From Armigeres subalbatus (Eukaryota > Arthropoda > Insecta > Diptera > Culicidae), in contig NC_085140.1 of assembly GCF_024139115.2 (NCBI RefSeq), positions 42,688,180 through 42,752,179 on the forward strand: 64,000 nucleotides of DNA, written 5' to 3'. The translations under genes and the position numbers were made by a program. Each line of letters opens with the position of its first letter. Within the stretch, counting starts at the first letter, position 1. The notes under the pieces are model-generated. The model was not told where the DNA came from. It searched no databases and saw nothing but the letters and a program-made list of their open reading frames with translations. This document shows positions 37,057-47,520 of the stretch, piece after piece.

Positions 37057-37467
37057 TGACATTGGGCCTAGGGGGTAAGATTGGGCCAAAAACGAAAAAT
37101 GTTTCAACTCCTAATATCTCAGAAACTGTTACGAATTTTGATGAAAACTTCAAACGGTTAGAAATTATATTAAAATTCACGTCTAGGAAATCACAAAACA
37201 AATTCCAAGAACTAATTGTGCTCGTACGATAATGCTTGGAATTTGAATGTAAAACTATTGAGCAAATGAACCCGTATTAAAATAGTGTCAGTAATGCCCC
37301 ACAAATCTATTACATAACTAGTTTTTAGATCGATGGATACCTGGTTATCATGTTACGTTAATCTGTTGTTGTTTTATCGAATTTTATTAATATTTTTATA
37401 ACGGTTCTGGTTTTTCGTAGCAACGAGCAATCCACGCAAAAAAGGGGTGAGATTGGGCCAAGCCTTC
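37057..37467 (-). repeat. GGGTGACATTGGGCC repeat, empty homologue of the 10-kb copy
   Basis: Begins GTGACATTGGGCCTAGGGGG and ends GGGGTGAGATTGGGCCAAGCC. The part 37207-37467, reverse complemented, matches 10297-10690 apart from the 143-bp MITE. It interrupts the TIR repeat to its left. Confidence 0.75.
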
Positions 37468-37569
37468 AGTTGATTTGCCTTACATGGTTGGTTGTTTGGC
37501 CACCTGGCCCTTCATCTTTAGTTTCGTTTCTTGTTTTTTTGTATAAATGTGTTCCAATTTTACATTTTA

Positions 37570-37872
37570 ACCTTGAGGAGGCATTAAAAGTCCGATCCAG
37601 CCAATGGTCAATGCCAAGGTGCAAATAAAAATAGCTTGTCTATTTACGCGCATCCGAACCCTGCTAAGTTTCAAAAAATGTGTCTACAAAATTTTGCACA
37701 CATGCACACACACACATATACATACATACACACAAACAGACATCACCTCAATTCGTCGAGCTGAGTCGATTGGTATATAACACTATGGCTCTCCGAGCCT
37801 TCTATTAAAAGTTTGGTTTTGGAGTGATCATATAGCCTTTACGTATACTTAGTATACAAGAAAGGCAAAAAA
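37570..37872 (+). mobile_element. TIR repeat ending ACAAGAAAGGCAAA, copy 3
   Basis: Contains AGTCCGATCCAGCCAATGG, GTGTCTACAAAATTTTG, a CA run, CAGACATCACC, GGTATATAACACTATGG and a terminal AAGAAAGGCAAAA. It is 5'-incomplete. It supplies the uninterrupted sequence for the MITE insertion site at 18849. Confidence 0.7.
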
Positions 37873-37926
37873 CCATTCGATTTTGGCAACATACAATATT
37901 CCGAACGTGTTGCCAAAACCGAATGG
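37873..37926. repeat. Inverted repeat, 19-bp arms
   Basis: CCATTCGATTTTGGCAACA (37873-37891) is matched by its inverse at 37908-37926 with one mismatch, around a 16-nt loop. It sits immediately after the end of the TIR repeat. It could be a small fold-back element or one end of a larger one. Confidence 0.6.
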
Positions 37927-38347
37927 GGCTGTATGAATCGACAAAGAAGTGGCGTACTGAGTGTCGTGGCAACAACTGACTGAATTGGAGAAGCTCTGTA
38001 ATAGAACCTCTATTGTCACCGCAGAAAATGATAAGTATTTAAATGACGAGCAAGTTCTACAATCATAGCTGGTCAACAATATATTTTTCTGCTGTGCTTT
38101 ACATACCTTTTTCGCCGTTTAAAGCATGCCGAAAAACCGAAACAGCCGTAATCTTTACCATTCTGTCAACCGTTTTCGATAAGCTAAACCCACTGCATTG
38201 CTTTTGCCAAAATTAGATAAGCTTGAGGTTGATGGCCCTCCAACTGAATTACAAAACACTTTTTTTGGTTTGTGAGATTTCCAAAATTATTTGCTGCTTC
38301 TATATTGTTTCTTTCACAACAGAAACTCGTTAAACAATACATAAACA

Positions 38348-39539
38348 CAGAGGCGTCGCGTGATCAATTCTTCAACCTGTGCACTATTTTAATATTTCGA
38401 GAAAAACACATTAAAGGGACCTGAAATGATAAACAAATAATTTTCCAGCGCGTTTCTCAATACGTTTGCTTATTTTGTGGCATCTAACTGGTTCTTAGCT
38501 ACTTCTTATTTTCTGAATTAACTCAAACTTAACTAAGCTTCAAAGTGATTTAAGTAAAATTAAAAATTACTATCATCAGAATCGTTTCCAATGTGGCAAA
38601 TAAGCAATATATCTATTCGGAAATTATTTCAATTCTAATTTGAGTTATTCGTAAAATGAGACGAAGTTTTAAATACAGAAAAGGAATATATCAATCATGC
38701 AAAGACTTGACATTTGACTTACCCCGTCCCTAACTCAGAAGATGAAATGTCTGTTTAAAATATGTTAATATTATCGGATACTTCAATGTCTAATATAATA
38801 GGCGTATTTGTAAACAGGTTTTATTGCGCTTATTAACAGATGACAATTTCTGTTTAAATTGTTTAAATTGACATTGTCGTCAGGATTAGTGGATGTGTAA
38901 ACGGGCAATCCCATTTAACATATAAAAATATAAAATATAAAAATATCAAAAGCGCTTTTGCTTCGCGTTGCTTATACAAAGCGGAACTTTCGTCATGGAA
39001 CGCTTAGAGGAAGCAGAAATCCTCGCGCTTTACTCTTCTCTTTCGATTTTGTTACAATCGCGCTCTCTTCACCGAATCGCGCATGCGCTGTTTGAAGCGG
39101 TTCTCGATAGGCCCCAAACCGTGCATTGCCTGCGAGGAACGCTTTGACTACCTATACATCGCCGATTGCGGTTAGAGCAGATGATCCACACATACACAAT
39201 AATGCGTGTATGATACATGCCAAAACGTTCTCGGCTCAAAGTTCCGTGTTGATACAACATGTGGTGTCGGTGGGTCGGTTTGGTATCGTAGAGAAAACTA
39301 TAACGCGTCCCCATCGCTGCATTTGGTTGCCTCACATCACATGTCGCCTATAAAAAAACATGCATATTTTCCGTTTATGTATTTAATAGTCAAATTTGCA
39401 TGAAACATCTTTCAAATTCACATAATTCAAATACATGCTTGGATTAGAAAGACAAGAAATCTATCTAGAGTTTGAATGTTGGGGATAAAATTGCAACATG
39501 TGCAGTGCACAGGTTGCACATGCGGACGCGACGCCTCTG
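38348..39539. mobile_element. 1.19-kb hAT-superfamily element, 8-bp duplication, in spin intron 1
   Basis: Terminal inverted repeats start CAGAGGCGTCGCGT and share a second block, CAACCTGTGCACT, slightly inside. Both sides carry the identical octamer CATAAACA (38340-38347 and 39540-39547). Ends of CAGRG type plus an exact 8-bp duplication are diagnostic of hAT insertion. I see no transposase; the 88-residue minus-strand frame at 39069-39335 is unrecognised. It is therefore a non-autonomous derivative. The right end is about 300 bp downstream of the spinster exon donor. Confidence 0.92.
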
Positions 39540-39840
39540 CATAAACATGTATAGCCTAAATAGGTGTCCTAAATATGATTAAACTCATAAAAACCTTAGA
39601 ACCATAAAGCTTTTCCATTATATGATTTTAAATACTTATCTTGAATTCCAATGTTGATGAATGTTCAAAATTTATAAATGATGCCAGAAAACAAAAAAAA
39701 ATCATCGTTATAAAATATGTAGGTTTAATGAACAAACTTCGTGTTGAATCTAGAAAATGTTCTTCATCTAATAATAAGCATGGTACACTCCAGTCTTCAA
39801 CCAGATTGTGTATCTGTAGCTCATCCTTTCATAAACCTAC

Positions 39841-40288
39841 CTGCAATCGTAAACCGATCCATATAGTTGATGAGATTAACAAAACACAGCACTATCACGG
39901 TGAACCACGCCGTCAGGGGAACCCGTTCGGTGCTGGTACTGCTGGCTGTCACCGATCCGTCATCAAGGTGGTGATGATACGGCAGATGTCGATGTTCGCC
40001 ACCGCCACCATCTCCGTCACCGCCACCAGGCGGCACTTCCAGCTCGGCTTCATCCAACGAGGACGATACGCTGTCTGAATCGGCAGGCATTAGTCGCTGT
40101 TGCGAATTGGTGGCCGGAATTTTCCCAGCCGGATTGCCGGTTACGACTGTCTGTGGTTCCGCCATTGCCGCCTTTTGCTGCTGACTGCCGGGCATTGTTG
40201 TGTTGCTTAACGAGGTGTTCCGTATGATCTCTGCCTCCGGGTCGACCGGCTCGGATGCTACCTTACGGTAACCTTGACTAGAAGGCAT
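39841..40288 (-). CDS. spin: spinster, first coding exon (MFS lysosomal transporter)
   Basis: The exon starts at ATG 40286-40288 and runs 448 nt to a splice donor, where GATTGCAG is followed by GTAGGT (GT at 39840-39839). It encodes about 149 residues and leaves phase 1. Residues 1-125 are a hydrophilic, Gln/Ser/Asp/Gly-rich cytosolic tail with GGGDGDGGGG and a HHH run. They are followed by the first transmembrane helix WFTVIVLCFVNLINYMDRFT, which is highly characteristic of insect Spinster. Spinster family members are 12-helix major facilitator proteins of late endosomes and lysosomes, implicated in sphingolipid, lysophospholipid and sugar efflux and in autophagic lysosome reformation. The remaining helices must be in exons further left; none is recognisable down to position 1. 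The start is the first in-frame ATG of the frame. Function is inferred from family membership. Confidence 0.9.
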
Positions 40289-41437
40289 TCACGTAGAATG
40301 GATTTCCGAGATTCACGTACCGGAAGTGGGTGGGAAACGATGCAAAAAACACACCCGCAAAAACAGTCAACAGAATAAACAAAACGTATGGAGACAGAAC
40401 ACTGCCTTGGCGTTTACTGTTTTTTACTCTTTCGCCCACAGCTATGAGGCAAGCAGTTTGAATGCAACAAGAGATAAATTCAAATACAAAAGTGTTTATG
40501 TGGCGATCGTACGATTTCTTTTTCACTTGATTCTTCTTTTGCTATCTTCTTTGGCTTTCTCTTATGCCCACTGTTTCGCTTGAAACTTCCACGCTGTCAC
40601 AGCAAGCAGTTTTACCAAATTTGATCAAAATTCGCAAGTCAACCGTCTTGCAATTTTCCGTTCTTCTGAACGATTGCAATTATTACACTCGATGCATTCA
40701 ATGTTGCAGAGCGAGCCTTTCACCATTGGTCCCGCAGTTTTCCGAACAATAAAATTCCCACACAACCGGCAGGCAGAATTATTCTACTTTACGGCTGACC
40801 GATGCCGAAATTTTGCAATGCTAAAAATAATCGCACTCCGATGCTCGCGTACAAACAACAAATTCGGCACTCTTTCAAACCCGTCGTCACACTGATGAGC
40901 CGGGTAGAAATACGCTCTTCTTCACTACGTAAGGTATCACGCGATTTTCTGCTGCAATCTTCTTTTATTCGATTCCCACAACCTATCTTGAAGGATTATG
41001 GAACGATTTTATCTCACGCCACTCAGCCACACATCCGAACCACGGGACAAATGAATCTAGACTGAACCGACTGAACTGGCTGACTTTTCTGTTCTTTTTC
41101 GTCCAGTCGTCCGTTGCCTTTTGCTTTGCTTTCGCTCGGTTTCGCCCGAGCCGGTGTCAAGTGTGGTGTCATCATCATCAATAGACATAGCCCGCTGTCA
41201 TCATTGAAACGCAGTATGAAAAAAAATATAGCCCGGGACATCCTGGCTACGATCTGGCGATGGGCTAAACAATAGGATGTCAATAGCCTGGTTTCGCCGC
41301 AGTGAATTCATTCATTTCTGACATCAACGTACTGCTGTGTGACACATGTGTGCGACAGAGTAAGCAGTTTGTTACGATGAGTGTGAGCAGTATAACCAAC
41401 ATGCAGTACGGGCAGTATGGCGATGCGTTTGACAGTA
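40289..41437 (-). other. 5' flank or 5' UTR of spinster
   Basis: Sequence upstream of the spin start on the minus strand. An ATG at 40524-40526 opens an 82-codon frame that ends at 40278, overlapping the spin start out of frame. If transcription begins above 40526 this would be an overlapping upstream ORF that could reduce spin translation. I see no TATA box or initiator I would defend, so the transcription start is unknown. Confidence 0.4.
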
Positions 41438-41567
41438 ATGCTGTCCAATGAGCAGCTCGAAGTAGCTCGAAGTTGTTCCTGTCACGCTCATGCTCGTTTG
41501 TTGACAAAAAAGAACGAGCAGGACGGGAACAACTTCGAGCTACTTCGAGCTGCTCATTGGACAGCAC
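41438..41567. mobile_element. 130-bp palindromic MITE (GTGCTGTCCAATG family), copy 2
   Basis: Same ends and length as 18849-18978, with TA on both sides (41436-41437 and 41568-41569). The unpaired core is reversed relative to copy 1, so the elements sit in opposite orientations. First base differs (ATGCTG against GTGCTG). Confidence 0.88.
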
Positions 41568-41777
41568 TAGTGTTTGTATCGAAACTACCGTTTGAAAAAC
41601 AAAGATGGGAATAACGTGGTCAGCATGGTACGAATGGGATGCAGCAGACAGGGAAAACCGTTATAAAAAGGCATGAATGAATTTATTTTGGTTCCCAAAC
41701 TGTTCTAATAGTAAACACTGAACGAGAAATCTTGTGGTATAGCGTACACAGGGGCATAAGCGATCTGATTTATAAAT

Positions 41778-41900
41778 GTTGTTAATTACGTCGTATTGTA
41801 ATAAGTACTGCAATTTTGTTGTCGTTTGTGCCTGAAATGTTTCTACTTAACCCAGAATTTCGACGTATCAACAATATCATCGTACAGAACAGTCTAATAA
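41778..41900 (+). repeat. Dispersed repeat shared with 48457-48580
   Basis: Words in the same order at both sites: AAGT-(A/G)-TTGCAATTTT, TTGTCG, GTGC(C/G)TGAAA, TTTCGACGTATCAACAAT. This copy is diverged and may be 3'-truncated. Confidence 0.6.
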
Positions 41901-42183
41901 CCTATTCAGATTACGATCATTTACCTCGAGGTATTTGACATGATTAAATTAAAAGTATCTTGATATCAAAGTTTATTCATTCTTCATTTATTTTTTTCAT
42001 ATTTTATGACATAAATGCCTCGTAAATGCTCGTTCTATTTATTTATTTCTTTATTAAAGAGGCTTGCAGCCCTAGGCTGGCTCACCTCTGGAGAGGGAGT
42101 AAATGCTCGTAATATGAGCCCTTGTTGAGTGGTTTTGCTCTTCATTTTATGCCAACAAAGGGAAGAGGGAGGAGATGCAAGAG

Positions 42184-42213
42184 AAAAAAGTACCTAAAAT
42201 TAGGTACTTTTTT
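42184..42213. repeat. 30-bp perfect palindrome
   Basis: AAAAAAGTACCTAA and its exact inverse separated by AA. Could be a relic of a fold-back element; followed by CTAACCGTGTACG. Confidence 0.7.
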
Positions 42214-42345
42214 CTAACCGTGTACGAATGGGATGGAGAGTTTAAAGGGCTGTGTTATTCATTGACTAAACCGTTATAAAAAGGAATGAATGAAACTTGT
42301 GTTGAAACTCGTCAAACTGTTCTAATAGTAAAAAAAGCGAAAGGG

Positions 42346-43308
42346 TGGATTCTATAGCATTTAGATGCAACTTGTTTCCTAAATTAGACTAATTTAAATG
42401 GGGCTACATGTAGGTACTATTATTTATTTATGTAAATATAGTGTATTATTTATTTATTTCTAATATGTAATTTTATCTCTTCTGTTTTTAGGTTCCCACT
42501 TCTAATTTCACGTGATAACGATGTGTATAATAGACATTGGAACTAGCGGTATGAAGGTCTACATAAATCTGAATCTAGATAAACTAGAAAGCACGAGATA
42601 GGAACATTGAAATGCAAACTATCAAGGTTGTCGTAGCCGATAGATTTTGGCAAGCTACTCTTCAATGGATACCCCAGTCAAAACAACACCAAATTTCATC
42701 AATGCATGATGGAGAATGGAACCGAAATAAATGGAAATGATACCCAGTAGCAAACAGTCCCTGAGGAAGATGAAGTCAATGCAATAATGATTGAAGTTCG
42801 TTTCATTTCTGTCACAGAATTGCAGGATGTTGAAAAGAAGATTTAAAAGGGTAAATTTTCGATACCATAGTTTCTCAATAATTAAGTATTTTTTGTAGGA
42901 ATTGTGTGGCCCTAAATGTTATGATAGCAACTCTCCGTGGATGAGTGTGCACGCCGCGGAGATCTGACTGGAAGAGGCAGAGTCATGGCTTGCTGCTCGC
43001 TGATTGCCACGCAGGGATGTGAAATCTATAAACACACGCTGAAGGCATTTTACTAAAACCCCACATTCTCTCATTAAAAACGCAAAAAAAAATTCTGGCA
43101 TAGGATGCAATGCTTGTTTTTCTCCTGGGTTAATTAAATGGAACGAAGGTGAACATCTGTTGCATTTGAGCAACCGGTTAACTCCATTTAAAACTACACA
43201 AAAAAAACTACACAACAAACCAAATTGTGGGTCGCGAAATATAAAACGTGATTCATACTTTCGTTCCTATTCCGTGCCACAAATCTATACAAGCTTTAAA
43301 ATTAGGAT
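42346..43308. other. Non-coding stretch
   Basis: Nothing recognised apart from short frames. Confidence 0.4.
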
Positions 43309-43597
43309 CTTCATCTTCTTATTGGCATTACATCCCCACACTGGGATAGAGCCGACTCACAGCTTAGTGTTCATTAAGAACTTCCACAGTTATTAACCGC
43401 GAGGTTTCTAAGCCAGGTTACCATTTTTGCATTCGTATATCATGAGGCTAGCACGATGATACTTTTATGCCCAGGGAAGTCGAGACAGTTTCTAATCCGA
43501 AAATTGCCTAGACCGGTACCGGGAATCAAACTCAGCCACCCTCAGCATGGTCTTGCTTTGTAGCCGAGCGTCTTACCGCACGGCTAAGGAAAGCCCC
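43309..43597 (-). mobile_element. Feilai SINE, near full length
   Basis: On the minus strand: CCTTAGCCGTGCGGTAAGAC (A-box region), GCATGGTCTTGC on the plus side of the head, and a B-box-like segment (GAGTTTGATTCCCGGTACC near 43515-43533). These are followed by CTGGGCATAAAAGTATCATC, CTTAGAAACCTCGCGG, and the 3' end GTGTGGGGATGTAATGCC followed by an AAG-type tail. It carries both the head and body segments missing from the 3288 copy. Confidence 0.85.
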
Positions 43598-43739
43598 TTT
43601 TATTGCAATGCTAAATTAGGATCTATCTAATGAATGAATGAATGATTAGAGAACAACAAATTTACGAAGTCAATGGCCTTCTTTTGTCATCTTTGTATTC
43701 TTTGTTATTGTGTAGCAAATACAAAGATTTTCCAATTTC

Positions 43740-44100
43740 TTCCAAAATTTCTTCCAAAAACGAAATTCAAATCATTCAAATTCAAATTGAATCTAACTCA
43801 AATCCAACCCAAATTTAATCTAAATTCAACCTAAATTTAATTTAAATCCAAATCCAATTTGATACAAATGCAATTCAATCCAATTTAAATCTAATCAAAA
43901 TCCAAATCCAATCCAAAACCAATCCAAATCTAATCCGTTTCAATTCCAATCAAAATCCAATCCAAATTCTATCCAACCCAAATCCAATCCAGATCCAATT
44001 CAAATCTATTCCAAACCCAATCCAAATCCATTTCAAAACCAATCCAAATCCAATCCAGATTCAAATCCAATCCAGATCCAATTCAAATCCAATCCAATAT
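43740..44100 (+). repeat. Imperfect AATCCAAATCC / AATTCAAATC array
   Basis: About 360 bp of variants of a 6- and 12-bp theme (CCAAAT, CCAATT), heavily mutated. Non-coding. Confidence 0.9.
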
Positions 44101-44479
44101 TATACCCAAATGATAGACATGTAAACTTGTACTGCTAGCCAATAACTCCAAACTAATTTTACGCATAATAAATTTGAACTTCCGAATAGCTTTGTGAAAT
44201 CCCGCAACCTTATTAATTTTGCAAAGTCAAAGATATGTGATCCTACAGGTAATCCAGCTATGGCTATTAATTCAGTACTTTCCAAGATGAATTTCCAGAT
44301 AATATATTTGGCTTTCCGAACAGTTTTGAACAGTGCAGCATAGAATATTTCTCCATTTCTCTCAGATTTCGTTGCATTATAGCTCAACTGATAGTCTCAT
44401 GTGCCGCCAAGTCGCTACATGAAATCTAAATTTGTTTCAACCAAAATCAATGCTCGTAGGACTTTGAGATTTTCTAGAC

Positions 44480-44860
44480 TGTAAAAATTTTTCCGTTGGC
44501 CTTCCAAACGCACTTTGTACTTTCACAGACTGCAATACATTTTTCGGCCACCTTTCGGACACGCCTTATAACCATTTTCCACCGGTCTTCCCGACGCGCA
44601 TTATGATTTTGCAAACCACAAACCGTTTTCGATAGTCTTTAAGACGAGAGACGAGCCATGTGGTTCTTTAAACCAGTGGTCCAGTGGTCTTTCGGATGCG
44701 CCACAACAAACCATTATCCGACGGTCTTCGAAACGCGTCTTGTGATTTAGCAAACCACAAACCATTATCCGACGGTCTTCGAGACGCGTCTTGTGATTCG
44801 TCAAGCCACAAACCATTTTCCGACGGTCTTCGAGACGCGCCTTGTGATTTTGCAAACTAA
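44480..44860 (-). repeat. 51-bp minisatellite
   Basis: Units containing CCATTATCCGACGGTCTTCG, then ACGCGTCTTGTGATTT and CAAACCACAAA, recur at 44711, 44762 and 44813, with more diverged copies to the left. The spacing of 51 bp is divisible by three and explains the minus-strand frame with repeated NHKTRxEDRRIMVCG. Confidence 0.85.
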
Positions 44861-44861
44861 A

Positions 44862-45195
44862 ATATAGGTCGGGGAGAACGGTCCAAAATGCACCCCTGGG
44901 GCAAAATGGCCTCACTCATAAAATCATTCATATAATCTGTTGTAGTACATTTATGAACGAATATCACCATTACAATTCATAATTAGTTATCCAACATTGA
45001 GGTCCATTGGAAAAATTTGGCAAAATCCCTTCAAATTCACTCAAATTTAACGATTTGCTTTTCTTCCACCACATCCGTAAGATTGTGGTTCAATCCATTA
45101 GGAAAAACAAACAATCATGCGTTCACCATCATTTTACATAAAATTGAGTCATTTTAGACCACCATTCAAGCGTTTTGCCCCAGGACTATTTTCTA
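44862..45195. mobile_element. Possible TIR element with GGGGCAAAA ends
   Basis: Left part GGTCGGGGAGAACGGTCC and CCCTGGGGCAAAATGG; right part AAGCGTTTTGCCCCAGG, partly the inverse. I could not find a target duplication and the right end may be truncated. Confidence 0.4.
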
Positions 45196-45469
45196 AAAAC
45201 ATTTTTTAAATACGTTAGAAAGTCATGAAAACCTTATTGTTGTGCAATTCTGTCAGGTCTTCTTTTGGAATACAGTCGTGATCTCCTCCGGAACGATTTT
45301 TTTCCTGCAATCCAGTCTTAAATCCTTCTAGTATTAAGTAGGGAGTAGCGAGACTTGTATTCGGTATCTTTTTCTTTTTCAATAGCTCTACATTCCAACA
45401 GGAACATAGCCTGCTTTTCAACTTGATATTCTATTAGCATTTCCTCAGGTATCAATTGAAAGCCTTTCT

Positions 45470-45625
45470 ATGCCCGCCATTGCATGAATTGAGTATGTAT
45501 CTTGTATGGCAAGAACAATGGATACACTATGCCCAGGGAGTCGAGAATATTTACCACCCGAAAACATCCTAGACCGGACCAAGATTCGAATTCGCCATCC
45601 TCAGATTGGCAATCCTACGTATTCG
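45470..45625 (-). mobile_element. tRNA-like SINE fragment
   Basis: On the minus strand a B-box-like GAATTCGAATCTTGGTCCGG is followed by TCTAGGATGTTTTCGG and TCGACTCCCTGGGCATAG. The organisation parallels Feilai (TCTAGG ... TCGACT ... CTGGGCATA), but the sequence is clearly distinct. The head is incomplete. Confidence 0.55.
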
Positions 45626-45779
45626 GTATATCCTAATTGAATCCAGTCGGGATTCCTAACCCAAGCAGCACACTTTTCATAAATGAGTTACTATGTCCTA
45701 TTTGAAACCGAATCCAGTCATATGAGTTAGTGCAATCAAATCGCTTTAAATCGTGCTACTCAGGAATGAACATCAGAAG

Positions 45780-47520
45780 GGATTTCTGCTGAAGTTCAAT
45801 CGGAATTCACTATTCAGTCAGTATTCTTACTGGTATTCGATGAAGATTCATTCTTGAAATCGGTAGGGATCCATTTCAGAATCCTTCTGCAATTCCAAAA
45901 AGGATTGCAAGAGTAATCCCAGATAGGTTTCCAGAAGCAATCCCGACTGAATTCCACAAGGAATTCTGACTGGATTGCAGAACGAATCCCTTAAACTTTT
46001 TCAGATGCAATTCCCATTGTCTTTTTAACGGCATCTTGATTGCATTGCTTACCTGAGGACTCCCGAATGAATTCCCTGAAGACTTCTATTTACTTTCTGA
46101 AAAGGAGTTCTGACTGGATTGCCGACAGCATTTCGACTGAACTATAGAAGGATTCCGCACTAGATTACAGAAGGAATCATTACTGATTACCTGGTCGTAC
46201 CTATTTAGTTCCTAGAGAAATTCAAGGGATCCGCTCTCTGACACCAGTGGGGATCTTTTCTGCAGTCCAGAAAGAATTATTTCTGAAATTCATTCAGGTT
46301 CCTTTTGAAATGCATTCAACTCCTTCTCAGAATTTAAGTTTAATCCTGCTCTGGATTATAGATAAATCTTTCTTTGGTTTTGAGACAAATCCTGCTCAAG
46401 ATTTGAGACAAACCCTGCACAGGATTTCACATGGACCCAAATTATTTTTAGGATTTGAACCAAATTCTTTATCAAATTTGAGTTGATTTTGATTATGCAG
46501 GATTTGAGTTAAATCCTGATAAGGATTTGATTCAAAATCCTGTTCTGGTCTCGGCCACATACCTTTCAGGATTTGAACCAAATTGAATCATTTGTTTAAG
46601 AAACTGCATAAGTCCATTTTACATAATTTCTAGAAAACAAAAAAAAACTGTTTTTCAACAAATTGGCAACGAACCTTTCGATTTCTTCGATACAGATCAA
46701 TAGTTTTTGGCAAAACTCAACACCCTCAACACTTCCAGTGTAAAAACTGTAAGCAGTACTCCATAATTGCTCTTCAAAGTGCGTGGACATAAGTAGTTTC
46801 TCAAACAAACGAAAAAAATTTCATACTATCCGGATTTTTTTTTCGTATTTTTTGCCAGAATACGTATTTTTGAAAGAGGATTCAGAATATATAAAAATCT
46901 CATTTTGGCCAAAAATGTTTCATATGCAGTTTATCAAACAAATGGTTCAATTCTGTTCTGAATTTGAGCTAAATCCTAAATCCTGTCCAGGATTTTAGAA
47001 AGAACTTCGACCAGATTCTAAAAGCAATCTTGACTGGATTGCAGAAGAAACTCTACCTGGATTCCCTGAGAAATCACTATTTGATTCTCAGAAGAATTCC
47101 AGCTGCATTCCAGACGAAATCCTGAATGGATTACGAGTTTCGACTAAACTGTAGAAGGAATCTCAACTGAATTTCAGGAGTAATTCAGACAAAATTAAAA
47201 AAAAGCCCAACTGCGTTCCATTAAAAAAAATCTTTTCCGGATTCTAGTAGGAATCTTTCCTGCAATCCAACACGGATTTTTAATGGAGTCCAATAGGGTT
47301 TTATTCTAGAATCAATTAATCAAAATCCAAAAGATTCCTGAAGGGAACTCAGGGGTTTAACAGAAGGAATTCTTTATTGTTTCCAAAGGCTTGACTGAAT
47401 TGCAGGATTCACGACTGAGTTCCATGTGGAATCCCGACAGGATTCAATGAGGAATTTTTAGTGAATTCCAAAAAGTAACTAGACCGGAAGCAATTCCGGC
47501 GGAATTCAAACAGAACAGTA
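45780..47520 (+). repeat. Decayed GAATTCC/GGATTGCAG array
   Basis: Over about 1.7 kb the words GAATTC(C), ACTGGATTGCAG, GGAATC and GATTTGA recur at irregular 20-40 bp spacing, including an inner zone (46400-46580) of CAGGATTTGA. It looks like an old minisatellite with the same CCTGRAT-type bias as the young 24-bp arrays. Confidence 0.65.

Larger units (their letters stand above)
41620..42345 (+). repeat. ~100-bp direct duplication, 600 bp apart
   Basis: About 41627-41715 (GTACGAATGGGATG ... ACCGTTATAAAAAGG ... AACTGTTCTAATAGTAAA) recurs at about 42221-42335 with moderate divergence. The intervening sequence holds the 41778-41900 dispersed repeat and a 30-bp palindrome. Confidence 0.6.
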
